64,000 bases of DNA from Paramacrobiotus metropolitanus. Lineage: Eukaryota > Tardigrada > Eutardigrada > Parachela > Macrobiotidae. The DNA is taken from contig NW_026570263.1 of NCBI RefSeq assembly GCF_019649055.1, forward strand, positions 558,001 through 622,000. The letters are read 5' to 3'. The notes below the pieces were generated by a model. That model worked only from the letters and a program-made list of their open reading frames with translations. It ran no database searches and was not told the origin of the DNA. A program made the translations under genes and the position numbers. Below, in pieces: positions 40,066 to 50,018 of this stretch (position 1 is the first letter of the stretch; the number at the start of each line of letters is the position of its first letter).

Positions 40066-40230
40066 GTTTTATTGTTAGAAACAGACACAGCTGACAAGGG
40101 GCTGATCGAACGAGGAACACGAATTTCATAATAAAATTTAAATTATTGTAAAAAACTCGGAGTTGTCACCGACTGTCCTGTACGCCATGCGCGTATTTGA
40201 GTGTGATTCTGTGTGTATAACTGGCCTAGA

Positions 40231-40468
40231 CTCCAACTCTGACTCTGACTCTGATTCTGACCACTCAAACTCTGACTCTGACTACTCAAAGTCTGACTCT
40301 GACCGCTCAAAGTCTGACTCTGACTCTGAAGGTTTCTTAGGTTTCTTAGGTTTCTTAAGTTATTCTTAAGTTATTCAGTCAGAGTCAGAGTCAGAGTTTG
40401 GACAGTCAGAGTCAGACTTTGAGTAGTCAGAGTCAGAGTTTGAGCGGTCAGAGTCTGAGTCAGAGCTT
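40231..40468. repeat. Large imperfect palindrome of GACTCT repeats
   Basis: The left arm (about 40235-40330) is a degenerate (CTCTGA)n array with CACTCAAA interruptions. The right arm (about 40375-40468) is its reverse complement (TCAGAG)n with TTTGAG interruptions in matching order. The 45-bp centre contains three GGTTTCTTA units and two TTAAGTTATTC units. It could extrude a long hairpin or cruciform. The related segment near 30900 lacks it. Confidence 0.85.
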
Positions 40469-40699
40469 GAGCGCGGGCCTGTATAACTGACTGCCTGCCG
40501 CCTGGGAGCAGCCTGACTTCTATTTCGGCATAATCCTGCGATTAAATGACAAACAGCGGGATAATGCGAGTTGGATACGTACAGTCGGTACAGAAAATCG
40601 TAGCTACTAAGCTACACAGTGGAACAATTTTTTGCTGTATTCCGATGTCACAAGCGAAGCCTGCTGCAGTTGTTAGAAAAATATTATAAGGAAATAATT

Positions 40700-41212
40700 A
40701 TGATTAGCAATGTCACGAGTACGACTGGTAGAAGTACATTCTGTATGGACAGTCATACTGTGATATAGTTTGCAACGGAAGGAAGTGGCCAGAAACTATC
40801 AGCCAATTAGTAATACAAAATATGTGAACTGTGTACTTTGATCTCTCATAAACAATCAATAAAATGTTGACTCATGGTTTGTCTATGAGTCCTTTTGAGT
40901 TGAAGGCGTGTTCTCTCATCTTTCCTATTTCTGCATCAGAAATCACTGCTGAGCGCTAGAGGGAGAAGAACTCCTTGAGAACAAATTAATGCCATCTTGA
41001 ATGGCTAGCAGCTCTGGAATCTCTGGTCTTAGAAAGCGTTCTCTAGAATGTCTTCTTAGCCTTGATGTTGTTGCAGTGTTAGCTTGAATGAGTTTACATA
41101 AAGTTCAACGTTAGCAGAGCGACTGGGTTGGCGTCGTGTCTGAGTTAGCTATTCAGTAAAGGTCATTCACCACCATAAACCATTAGTAGCCTAACGCTAT
41201 CTGGTGACTGAC
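40700..41212. other. Segment inserted in one arm of a duplication
   Basis: Sequences either side (40500-40695 and 41215-41340) are contiguous in the sister segment (30960-31300), so about 510 bp has been gained here or lost there. The insert has no ORF. It carries one AAAGGTCAT at 41159, is bounded by GTCAC/GTGAC and is flanked by similar AGCAAT/AGTAAT. It could be a small non-autonomous transposon. Confidence 0.4.
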
Positions 41213-41390
41213 AGTAATCACCGCAAATATCGTGAACCCGAAACAGTTCGCAGCAGTAATCAGAAATGCCAAACAAATTCTATAATTTCAACTGGCAAGT
41301 GAAGCAGTTGACGTGATAGTCTGGAAGCGTGGCACATACAGAAATTATTAAAAAAAAACACCAAATTGCCGAGATAATCCATCGTATTAC

Positions 41391-43126
41391 CCAAAGGATG
41401 CCAACGGGCGCCTCAGTGATGCAGCCGAGCATTCACTCGGCAAGCCGCGGCACACCAACCCACTCCCTGGACACCAGTGACCTTTCATAGGCATCCCACA
41501 ACTGCGTCAATCGCTGTGCGGGGGCATCCAGCAGACGGAACTTCACAAAGGTCACCTGCACGCTGTCTGTCAGCATCGTCAGCGGACAGTCGCGCCACAC
41601 CACCACACTGCAGCTTGCGGCCATCGCGGACAGGCGATCATTGATCCAGTCCAAGTAATCCTTCTCCATGTAATCCTCATATTCAAAATCATTATCGCTG
41701 AAAACACACCGCGACAGGACCAGCGTCGTAATGCGCTGATCTTGCAAGAGATCGCTTAATAATCCAAACACGTCCCGCGAAAAGTAGGCTAACTCCTTGG
41801 AATCCTCCAGTATGATCGTGTCCGTGGCGGGAATGGCGCACTTGAGCATGCAGACAGCCAGGACAAACTGCTCCGCCTCCAACCGACGGTGCTGATGGAA
41901 AGGATGCCGACAGGAGATCCACAGGTGCTTGCCGATTGCATTCGGCTCCAGCATCGCATCCCAAAGGCCGCAGACGCGCCGCTTGCGAACGCGCTCGATG
42001 CTGTCCAGTGACTGGAAGATCTCCGCTAATACTTCGCGTGGTAGCGGGATGCCGAGACTCGTTCGATGCTCGTCGGTGGGCGGAGCTCTGACTTTTCTCA
42101 CAGGGGGAACGAAGCGGTCCCATGAGCTTTCTCGGCGTTCTTCGTTATCACTGCGGTCGCCAGACTGGTGCCGTACAATATAGTCTAAAGTCCAGTCCTA
42201 AGAATAAACAGCTGTTAATGTAGGCACTGACTCCACGGATCAAAAAGGAAGTACTCGTATTGAAATTATACGAAGTACTGAACAGGTGTTGCGGCTTGTA
42301 TATTGTCACGTGCGAAATTAATTCAGTAATTATTTTTCTGTGGATATTGGTATCACAATTAGTTTTGCCAAGAATAACGGAGTCCAAGAACGAGATTAAG
42401 CTATCTATAATCTGCTGTGATATTCTGCATTATTGTTACCAAGTCGACGGGTGGAATAGGCTGTCGGTCGCTCCGTTGAAAGTACGCGAAGCACTCAGTG
42501 CGCACGGCGATGCAGCAGGCACTGCATTGGCCGCTGAGCTTCTGCCACAGCAGCCGCGTTGCCCCCGAGGACGCCCACCAGTATCCCTTCGGCAGACGAC
42601 ATTCGCGGCTGACAAAATGATCTGGTCCCACGCGCCGCCCCTGCAGATCTTGAGGCGAAGGCACCCCACGGATCTGACGGAACGGGATTAGTTCCTTCGT
42701 TACCGCATCGCCCCACTGCACCTCCACCAGTCCACACTCGGCATCGCCGCACGACGGTTGCCCCAACTGGGGGTCCTCGGGGAATGCTAATTTGACAGGC
42801 CACCACGTCCACGCCCGATCCCGTCCGATACGCAGCAGAGCCTGCAGAGGATGGCTCTCCACCCACGCCGGATTCTTCCAGTGCTTCCAGGACTCGGGCG
42901 ACCCGTTCGAGCCGCTGAAGATGTTCCCGTATTCGACAAACTCACAATGACGCTGCGGACAGTCGAAGTCGACCAGCACGCCCTGCGAGCCGTTGCCCAT
43001 AGTGGCCAGACCGATGACGACGCCGTGTTGCAGCGCTCCGTTGATCAGCACATCCATACCATTTCACTGGTACATGTCGTACACCACGTTAGCGGCGCTG
43101 TGATCCCTGCCAGCAAAAATATGCAT
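41391..43126 (-). pseudogene. F-box family pseudogene 7
   Basis: Head exon 43126-42440 (229 codons, MHIFAGRDHS..., donor TTG|GTAACA) and exon 2 42197-41391 (acceptor TATTCTTAG, F-box LGIPLPREVLAEIFQSL, ERVRKRRVCGLWDAM). Both keep frame length, but TGA replaces conserved Trp codons at 43064-43066 (YQW in paralogues) and 41433-41435 (LAEW). The last exon is reduced to a remnant (about 41380-41360) fused to the donor. This is the closest relative of F-box gene 2 at 24.3 kb, in inverted orientation; upstream flanks near 43.2-43.3 and 24.1-24.2 kb are also alike. Translation could start at the internal Met at 43057. Confidence 0.75.
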
Positions 43127-43723
43127 GTTGCAGGAAAATATAAGCACACTCAGTCCTCAGACTAAATCTCCAGCAGCTAACAACTGGACCGAATTATCGA
43201 TGAACTTGTCCAAGCAAAAGTCAGAGCGAATGCTCAATGCAGATCATTTTGTGGCGCTGCATCGCAAAGCACAGCGTTCTCGATAAATCATAATCACAAC
43301 ACCGCTCGCAGGCGGTAGACAGCATCGACAGACTGCGAAATAACATACCAAAATTGACAAACATCTTCCGGCACTTCTGTCTTCAAGACGCCAATTATTG
43401 CATAATGACCAAAACAGCAAGCAACATTTCCCCTGACAAGCAAAACTAAAGTCTTCAGAATTATTGCTTCAGAAGTGCAACAAAGCGAGGTTCCCTGCTA
43501 CGTCGCGAATCTTTCTGCCAACGAAACGAATAAGCTTCCCGAAAGCCGAACCAAGTAAATCAGTTGTCTTGACTGCCCGGAGATGAAACGGGCAGCCCAT
43601 TGCTTAAGCAAAGGCATGTTTGCGGTGCTTACTATCTCTGGCCAAAGGTGCAACACTACGGAATCAGCCGAACATAGCTGCGACTGCATTTATCGTTTTC
43701 GTAGCACAAGCCTGTAAGTTGGC

Positions 43724-44107
43724 ATGTCTGGACCAACTACAAATATAATCTGCTGCTGGAACAAGATAAACCCTGCTGACCATTCATTTCCCCATGGCTT
43801 TCGCAGTTCACACGATCGGGTTGGAAGGTTGGAAGACCGAACCGAAGTGCAGCGCCGATTCGCACTTTTTAATCCCACCAGAAAGTACGCAAATTTTGTG
43901 CAGGCGAAGTGCTTAGCCATGCGCCCGAATGACGATGTAGCACCATTCATAGTTCGTATTCGCGATGCAGTCAGGTGCTGGTTTGTTAAATTTGGAGTAG
44001 CAACCGTCTACGTAGACCACAAGAAAGCGATGCCGCTGGTTACTCTTCATTTTTTTCCCGCTATCATAACAACAGAAGCGGCAAGCCGTATCTTATACTG
44101 CACATAA
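43724..44107 (+). CDS. Hypothetical protein, 127 residues
   Basis: ATG-initiated open frame with RRFALFNPTRKYANFVQAK, RPNDDVAPFIVRIRDAVRCW and VTLHFFPAIITTEAASRIL. The GEAASR-like end resembles sequence near 63360 (ACAAGCGGCAAGTCGTGTCT), hinting at a dispersed repeat. No family recognised; may be a transposon remnant. Confidence 0.25.
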   Translation: MSGPTTNIICCWNKINPADHSFPHGFRSSHDRVGRLEDRTEVQRRFALFNPTRKYANFVQAKCLAMRPNDDVAPFIVRIRDAVRCWFVKFGVATVYVDHKKAMPLVTLHFFPAIITTEAASRILYCT

Positions 44108-44361
44108 ATCTATACGAAAGCGTTGACACGTAGGTAATTATCAGAACTGAAAAAAACTCAAATGGTTACACCCAATACGGGCCTTACTTAGTAAACTAAA
44201 GTGCTGCCTGCTCACGTGCAAATCGTCCAGAATAAACACTGCAATGCAGGCCAGATATTATACAATTAGTGCGATGTTGCAGTTTGCTGTCAAACTCCAG
44301 TACTGATTAGAATCCACCAAACAAAACATCTTTAAAAGGTCGTAACAGGAGACTATAATCT

Positions 44362-44526
44362 TCAGCTGTCGTCTGCGGGCCAGGGATAGACATAGTGGTA
44401 AAAGGCAAACTGCGCCACTTTTGACAGTGTAAACACATCCAAATTGACCAGAGTATCCAGCGTCCATTTGTTAAATGCACCGTGCTGCACCGTACGAGGA
44501 TCAGCACCAATATACTCGTTCAAAGC
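44362..44526 (-). CDS. F-box gene 8, last exon (gene interrupted by copy 2)
   Basis: Exon of 55 codons after acceptor TATTCTTAG: ALNEYIGADPRTVQHG, DTLVNLDVFTLSKVAQFAF, ending YPWPADDS stop. It follows the middle-exon donor at 44873 by a 346-bp intron. Belongs to the gene whose 5' part is at 60106-61329. Confidence 0.75.
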   Translation of the reverse strand, partial: ALNEYIGADPRTVQHGAFNKWTLDTLVNLDVFTLSKVAQFAFYHYVYPWPADDS

Positions 44527-44872
44527 CTAAGAATAACAATAAAGCACTTTATGTCGAAACGTTACTTTTTAACTTGAGATTGTAATCGTTTTTAGCAATA
44601 TCACGTAAACGCATTTCTCCTTCTAGTCACCAGTTTAACATAAAACCGTACGCTCACGTCACGGTACGATTACGGAAAATACTCGATAATCGCATGATTA
44701 TAAATGCCGCCAAGTGATTTAAACACCAGCCTCACACTGGCACAAGATCACTGTAAGTGTAGTACAAGCACAGCACGCCAAGTCAAACCTCTTAATAGCA
44801 CTTCTCTTAATTACTACCTCCTGGCGCAATGCGGCTGTATCTTGCATACACTTACAACTTACATGTACTCAC

Positions 44873-45212
44873 CCATAAGATGCCGCTGCAGGCTGCAATG
44901 CTTTGCGTGTTAACACCATTGGTCACCCATTCAGCCAGCTTCGCCACATCTACTTTCGCACGCGACACCAGTGACATTTCATAGACATCCCACAACTGCG
45001 TCAACCGCTGCGCGGGCGCATCCCGCAAACAGAATTTCGCATAGGCGACGTGTGCGCTGGTCTGCGAGAGTGACATGTCACAATCTCGCCACACCACCGC
45101 ACTGCACGTCGCGGCCAGCGCCGACAATTCCGCATTCATGCAGTCCAAGTGCGCGTGCAGATAGCAGTCGAAATCGCTGAAATCACACCGCGACAATACC
45201 AGTGTTTTCAGG
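44873..45212 (-). pseudogene. F-box gene 8, 3' part of exon 2 (split by copy 2 insertion)
   Basis: Begins mid-exon at the LTR boundary and reads LSRCDFSDFDCYLHAHLD, SAVVWRDCDMSLSQ, LRDAPAQRLTQLWDVYEMSL, AACSGILW, then donor TGG|GTGAGT. With one 4-bp target copy removed, it continues the frame of 60554-60106 exactly (LLANRC|LKTLVLSRC), giving a 789-nt exon without stop. The gene was therefore intact here when the element landed. Confidence 0.9.
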
Positions 45213-45216
45213 CACC
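45213..45216. other. Target site duplication, left copy (CACC)
   Basis: CACC directly abuts the left LTR; the same CACC follows the right LTR at 60106-60109. A 4-bp duplication fits Ty3/gypsy-type integrases. Confidence 0.85.
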
Positions 45217-45569
45217 TCTAATGGTAGATCCAGAATAGATCCACAGACGGAGACAGAAACGGAATCTATCCCGTAGAAGCGAGCGATACGATATGGATCG
45301 CGAGCTATGCGGAAACACAAACGTCGCACCGTAAATCGCTGACTTTTTAATATTGAAAAGTCTGGAGAACAGAAAAATCAATAATGATCGGCGCAGCTCG
45401 ATCGTAAAGCGTGGAGCCCATTCAACAGTGTGTAACACTGTGCAGCACGTGCTATGCCGCGCCCACTAACACAACTCAAGCCAATCAAAGCGAGACACGT
45501 CACAGACCGTAATCCGAAGGCGTAGCGCCTAGCGCCACGGGCGTGAACGCTAGTGAGCCTCGTCTCACA
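45217..45569 (-). repeat. 3' LTR of copy 2
   Basis: 353 bp, TGTGAGAC...CATTAGA in element sense. It contains CCAAT-type TGATTGGCTTG, E-box GCACGTGC and an ATTAAA poly(A)-like hexamer. The sequence just upstream in element sense (CATCCCCCCAGAGGCA) is not the usual purine-rich tract, so the plus-strand primer is unclear. Confidence 0.92.
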
Positions 45570-46300
45570 TGCCTCTGGGGGGATGCCGAGCTCCGTTGAG
45601 GCTGGACACACTCCCGAATCCACGAAAAGACGGTTGCCGGTGTCTGTGCGTGCTCAAAAACATCAAATTCTCTTATTCCATTTATCACATCAATTCCAAA
45701 TGCACTATGTGAAAATAAAGAGATCTGTATCAAAATACTATTCCATATCAATTTTAATACAAAAACAGATCAACAGTAACAGATCAACAAAAGTATTAAT
45801 CAAATTGTAGACTAGGATCCTCCATTTCTGACTCGCAAAGGTCACAGGTCCTGTCCACCGTTTTCCGCACTTTAATCCATTCCGCTCCGTTGAGCAACTT
45901 CGCGCATCCATAATGCGACTTCCATCACAATCCGCTTTGAGAATCGGGTGCGTATCAAGTACGACTTAGGAATACTGCTTCATCTTTGGAATATAGTGCG
46001 TATCGATTGTACGACTTCAAAATGAGATCCATAAAGGTCATGGAGGGACGTCTTTAAGACAAGCATGATTTGCTTCCTCCCTGGTAAAGGTCATCCTTTG
46101 TTAAGATGATCCGTTGAGATGTGCGACTCAATTTGGGTTAATGGTCCCAAAGGTCATCCCACTCTGCAAATTTCCTTTAAAGGTCATGGAGGAACTTAGC
46201 CGATTTTCTGCGGCTCCAAGCACTTCTTTGCTTGCCTCCCTGGTAAAGACTTGATTTGACCTTTGCGTCGCACATCCAACTTCAACATGCCTCGAGCGGC
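45570..46300 (-). other. 3' UTR of copy 2, outer part
   Basis: No ORF. 45570-45855 is AT-rich and unique to copy 2 within the window. From 45858 it matches copy 1 from position 1, with four AAAGGTCAT sites antisense to the element (46032-46190) and one AAAGGTCAC at 45838. Confidence 0.7.
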
Positions 46301-46752
46301 CAGAGTGCCGGCAAGTTTACCGTAGCATCTCTGATGGGGCCGGCTAGTTACCGCATTGAGTTTACCCCATGAAATTTCCACCTTAAGTCTTTTACTCTTG
46401 TTCGCCGCTTGTGGCTAACATTACTACGAGAAATCCGGCTTGGTTACCGTAGTTTTTCTCGTTTTAATTCTAACACTGAATCGCCTGAAAAGAGTGCCGG
46501 CGCAGTTTACCGTAACAACTCTAATGAGGCCGGCTGGTTGCCGCATTAAGTTAACCTCATCAATATTCCACCTGTTGTCTTTCTCTTTTTCGCCGCTTGT
46601 GGCCCCGTTTCGTATTCAAGAGATCCGGCTTGATTACCGTTGTTTCTCTTGTGCATTTATAACACTGAGTCGCTTAGAGAGGAGAGCCGGCTAACTGCCG
46701 TAACTACTCCCTTGGGGCCGGCTTTATAGACCGAATCAATTTCAACCCCAAT
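46301..46752 (-). repeat. Tandem covarying hairpin array in 3' UTR (copy 2)
   Basis: Same eight hairpins as 508-959. Hairpin 2 here has a perfect 6-bp stem ATGGGG/CCCCAT (46334-46370), where copy 1 has a mismatch. Hairpin 1 is 46301-46333 and hairpin 3 is 46427-46461. The fifth reads CCGGC where copy 1 has CCGAC. Conserved arrangement despite substitutions in spacers. Confidence 0.85.
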
Positions 46753-46937
46753 AGATACTCCACATGATTTCTTTTAGGCAATTCTGTGCTATAAACGCTG
46801 CAAACAACAAATACACAAATACAGTTTATGTTAACATGTCACGTGTCACGTCCTTTATACAACACCATTTTCATCTTTGTGACGTACCGACAAATGCCGT
46901 AGACGTCCTTTTAATAGTGTGATCATAAAGGTCAACA

Positions 46938-49679
46938 CTATTCCATTTCATTTGAATCGCCCTCGTCATCTCTCGGCGGGCGTTTCTTAGCGCTTTCCGG
47001 TTGGTTTCGGTCGGAAGTTCGGTCAACTGGTTCCGTCGAGTCAACTCCCATGACCTTTGTCGGGTCAACTTCGCGCTGGCCACGACCTTTACCTTGGCGA
47101 CTTCGCTTAACCGCCTCAAGTCGATGGCGTGCGTCATTCTCTTCGAGTCGCAGTCTGCGGTTATCAGGGTCTTCCGCCAATCGACGCTGCACGTCGGCAA
47201 GATTATCCCGCAGCTGTTGGTTTCGGATGCCGCGTCGTCCCATCTGGTTAGGCGCGCGTTCCGGGCGTCGGTCGCTTTTCTTCACCAGGAAATCGTCGAT
47301 GTACGTTTCAACTCCGTCTACTGGTTCGACGTAGTCACTTCCCAGGGAATCTTTGATCTTGTTGACCCTTTCTTCAACTTGGGAGGCATGGCGCTGTATC
47401 AAGTTGCCCTTTTCCATTCGTGTCTTGCACTTTTTCAGCGCCTTGCGAGCCGTATGCGCTATGCTGATATGTTCCATCGGTTGTCCCAATTTAGCGACAT
47501 GAGCTCGGAAGAACGGTGGAATGTCGTCTTTCATGGTATTAGACACCAATTGATTTTGTGTCTTATAATGTGCCAGTCTCGCAGCAAAGACCTTTTGCCC
47601 CATCCTTTTTGCGGCATAGTCCTTAGGATCCACCTGTAGTCCTATCGACGCCCTTGCTGCAAGCAACTTGAAAGCTGGGTTCACATGTCGTAGAACAAAC
47701 TGAGCCACGTATTCTTGGCGTTCGGGATAATCTGTGTAATAAAATTGTGTCATCCCGATTGGGTCAGTTGTGTCCAGCGGTACATCCAACAAACTCAAAT
47801 CCACCAAACTATGTAGTCCATTCCGTCGAATAGGGAGATAACAGTCCCGTACCGAGTCGCGGTGGATGAATAACCGGCGGAAAGTTCCTTGTTCCACTCC
47901 CTGTTTGATTTCTCTCGCATATCCTGAATCAAGTAAGAATTGGCTCAGCTGTCTCAAAATTGTGCCAATTTTGTTGGCTTCAACCGAATCCGGCTCAAGT
48001 CCAAAGTATCGACAAATTTCGACCGTTTGTTCATCAATATCAGTCGTATTATATTCCATGTCGATGGTATCCGGTTGTCGGTTATCGAATCTGGAGTTCT
48101 GTCGCTGATCAGCCCGGCGATGATTATCCGGTTCTCGTTGACCTTCTGGTTCCCGTCGCTCTCCTGACTCAGGCTGCGACGGTTCGTTACTCGCCGGTTG
48201 TTCCGGTTGAAGGTCACTATCCAGAATTACATTTCGTCGATGGGTCACGTTCTCTTGAGACGTTTCCGCAATCGAGCTAGTCCCTTCCATCGCATCGTCT
48301 TCTTGTACGACGCTCACAATTGGATCCACTACATGAACCATTGACTCTACCCGCTGATACTTTGGGGGTGAATCTTCCCGTTCAGTGCTTGATGACCTTT
48401 TATTTGCGCCCGAGTCAAAGGTCGCGTAGAATGCAGCTCTCTGTTGCCATCTTTTATCCTGTGGGTCGGGTGTTCGGTTCCGCGTTTGTTCGCGTCTTTT
48501 GTCCCATGACCTTTCAGGTGTTGACATTCTGACATTGCGATTCCGGAATGCGACTCCCATCGGCACCTGATGCCCTTCCTTTTCAGGTTCTGTACGGAAT
48601 GTCTCCGCACGCCGTTTTTCTTCTCGTTCCCTTGTCGCTGCCAGAATCTTGGCTGTATCAATCTTCCGCTGTATGGTCATTTCAGTTATTTCATCTCCGT
48701 GGCGCACCCATCCTCTTCCGCCACGGTAATCTCGGTCGCGGGAGCGTTCGCGTGACCTTTCAGTACGGTACTCACGTGTCCTTTCACGAGAGTGTTCACG
48801 TGACCTTTCACTCCGTCTTTCAGAAGTCCGTTCATGTTCACGTGAATGTCCGCGTGACCTTTCTCTATGCGGAGGCGACCGTGGTCGTATGAAGCCTTCA
48901 TCCCGTTTGAAGCTTCTGAGTGCTTGCAGCACATCGCTTTCGGTTCGGCGAGATTTACGTAGGTCATCCATACGTCTTTCGACTTCCTTCTTTATGTATG
49001 GTGCCGGCGCGAACCCGTCTTGCAATCGTTTCTTCTCCCGCAACAGCATTTTGAATATCTCGTCTGACATAGCAGCTGGATCCTTCGTTAACGTTTCAAT
49101 TTGAATGATGAGCGACTGCCGTACGAGTTGCATTTCGTCTTCATTAAGGCTGGCCATGCCCGTGGGTGCAGCTAAACCCGACGTACTGGACAGCGCCTCT
49201 CGTGCGGCCTGTTCGCTTGCCCTCTTATTTTCCGCATTAATTTTCGCGCGGAGTTCGTCTTCCATTTGCTGAACTCGCATCTTCTCCTGGTCCTCTTCGA
49301 ATTTCTTCCGATACGCGTCTGTATGTGGACACTTCAACGGCTCCAAGGTGTCATCCCAGCCAGGTTCGTTGTTCCGGATCGCTTCCCGGTAGCGATCCTC
49401 GAGTAGCATTCGCTCTTCCACTGGGATGCTGCCGTAATTCCTTGCGCTTATCAGATTGCGGAAGACATCCAGGTTCCCGCGTTTGGCTTCCGAGACTCCA
49501 ACAAGTGAGACAATATGTGGGTCATCCAGCTTGTGAATGCATGCGTAGCACGGAAATTTCTTATCAACCTTTTTGTTATTACGTAGACAGTCCGGACACT
49601 TTGGATTGTAGCCCGTAAACCGATCGATGTCTGCCGCCGTTCCCGTACGTTTAGGAGTGGCTTGACCTTTCTGTGCCAT
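46938..49679 (-). CDS. Retrotransposon ORF3: zinc-ribbon and RS-rich protein, copy 2
   Basis: 913 codons, open throughout, starting MAQKGQATPKRTG. Same architecture as 1146-3887: C-X2-C-X12-C-X2-C ribbon (CPDC...CYAC) near residues 28-47, charged helices, RS-rich segment near 270-330 (RERSRGHSREHERT), polar linker and conserved C-terminal half (CRYFGLEPDSVEANKIGTIL; VRDCYLPIRRNGLHSLVDLS). Most differences from copy 1 are conservative or silent, and indels are in frame, suggesting purifying selection. Retained in an element that has lost RT, so the protein may be needed in cis, or it marks recent origin. No membrane segment; not env-like. Confidence 0.82.
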   Translation of the reverse strand: MAQKGQATPKRTGTAADIDRFTGYNPKCPDCLRNNKKVDKKFPCYACIHKLDDPHIVSLVGVSEAKRGNLDVFRNLISARNYGSIPVEERMLLEDRYREAIRNNEPGWDDTLEPLKCPHTDAYRKKFEEDQEKMRVQQMEDELRAKINAENKRASEQAAREALSSTSGLAAPTGMASLNEDEMQLVRQSLIIQIETLTKDPAAMSDEIFKMLLREKKRLQDGFAPAPYIKKEVERRMDDLRKSRRTESDVLQALRSFKRDEGFIRPRSPPHRERSRGHSREHERTSERRSERSREHSRERTREYRTERSRERSRDRDYRGGRGWVRHGDEITEMTIQRKIDTAKILAATREREEKRRAETFRTEPEKEGHQVPMGVAFRNRNVRMSTPERSWDKRREQTRNRTPDPQDKRWQQRAAFYATFDSGANKRSSSTEREDSPPKYQRVESMVHVVDPIVSVVQEDDAMEGTSSIAETSQENVTHRRNVILDSDLQPEQPASNEPSQPESGERREPEGQREPDNHRRADQRQNSRFDNRQPDTIDMEYNTTDIDEQTVEICRYFGLEPDSVEANKIGTILRQLSQFLLDSGYAREIKQGVEQGTFRRLFIHRDSVRDCYLPIRRNGLHSLVDLSLLDVPLDTTDPIGMTQFYYTDYPERQEYVAQFVLRHVNPAFKLLAARASIGLQVDPKDYAAKRMGQKVFAARLAHYKTQNQLVSNTMKDDIPPFFRAHVAKLGQPMEHISIAHTARKALKKCKTRMEKGNLIQRHASQVEERVNKIKDSLGSDYVEPVDGVETYIDDFLVKKSDRRPERAPNQMGRRGIRNQQLRDNLADVQRRLAEDPDNRRLRLEENDARHRLEAVKRSRQGKGRGQREVDPTKVMGVDSTEPVDRTSDRNQPESAKKRPPRDDEGDSNEME

Positions 49680-49689
49680 TTTTCCGCTT

Positions 49690-50018
49690 CAATCTGTAAT
49701 TATAAAACAATCCGTCATATTAACTTTTCCACGTTAATCCTTCCATTTCCTATCCATATCAAGGCTTTTCTATCATTTTTACGCCTATTCCGTTACTGAA
49801 CTGAGACTTTCCTAGCTCCTGCTGCCTTTTCTATCACTGTAACGTGGTGACCTTTCTCACGTTATCAGCACTTTCTGACTACTGTGACCTTTTCTATTAG
49901 TCCTAGTACTGCTTTCAGTTGACCTTTCGTAACACTTTTCGCTTTCGTTTTAAACTGTTTTATGCTTTTTCTGTAATATGCAGGGTTCATTACTCGCTGC
50001 ATATTACACTATATTAAT
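49690..50018 (-). other. Spacer between pol and ORF3, copy 2
   Basis: About 330 bp, no ORF, with three plus-strand TGACCTTT sites near 49848, 49886 and 49920. Nearly identical to 3918-4225 in copy 1. Confidence 0.6.

Noticed and set aside
40163-40369. Ser-Asp repeat protein read through the palindrome
   Set aside because: The frame is just the translation of the GACTCT microsatellite; nothing else supports coding.
23029-41480. AAAGGTCAC in F-box genes as evidence that they carry the element's motif
   Set aside because: Those sites all encode the conserved ERSLV at one homologous position, so common descent explains them. Only a few isolated extra sites occur in host DNA.
45378-45623. Small minus-strand ORFs inside the LTRs (CETRLTSVHARGARR...)
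   Set aside because: They occur in all LTR copies because the LTR is repeated; no start context or domain, and they end within the LTR.
46938-49679. ORF3 as an envelope gene
   Set aside because: No signal peptide, transmembrane helix or fusion-type segment; the sequence is charged, RS-rich and zinc-binding.
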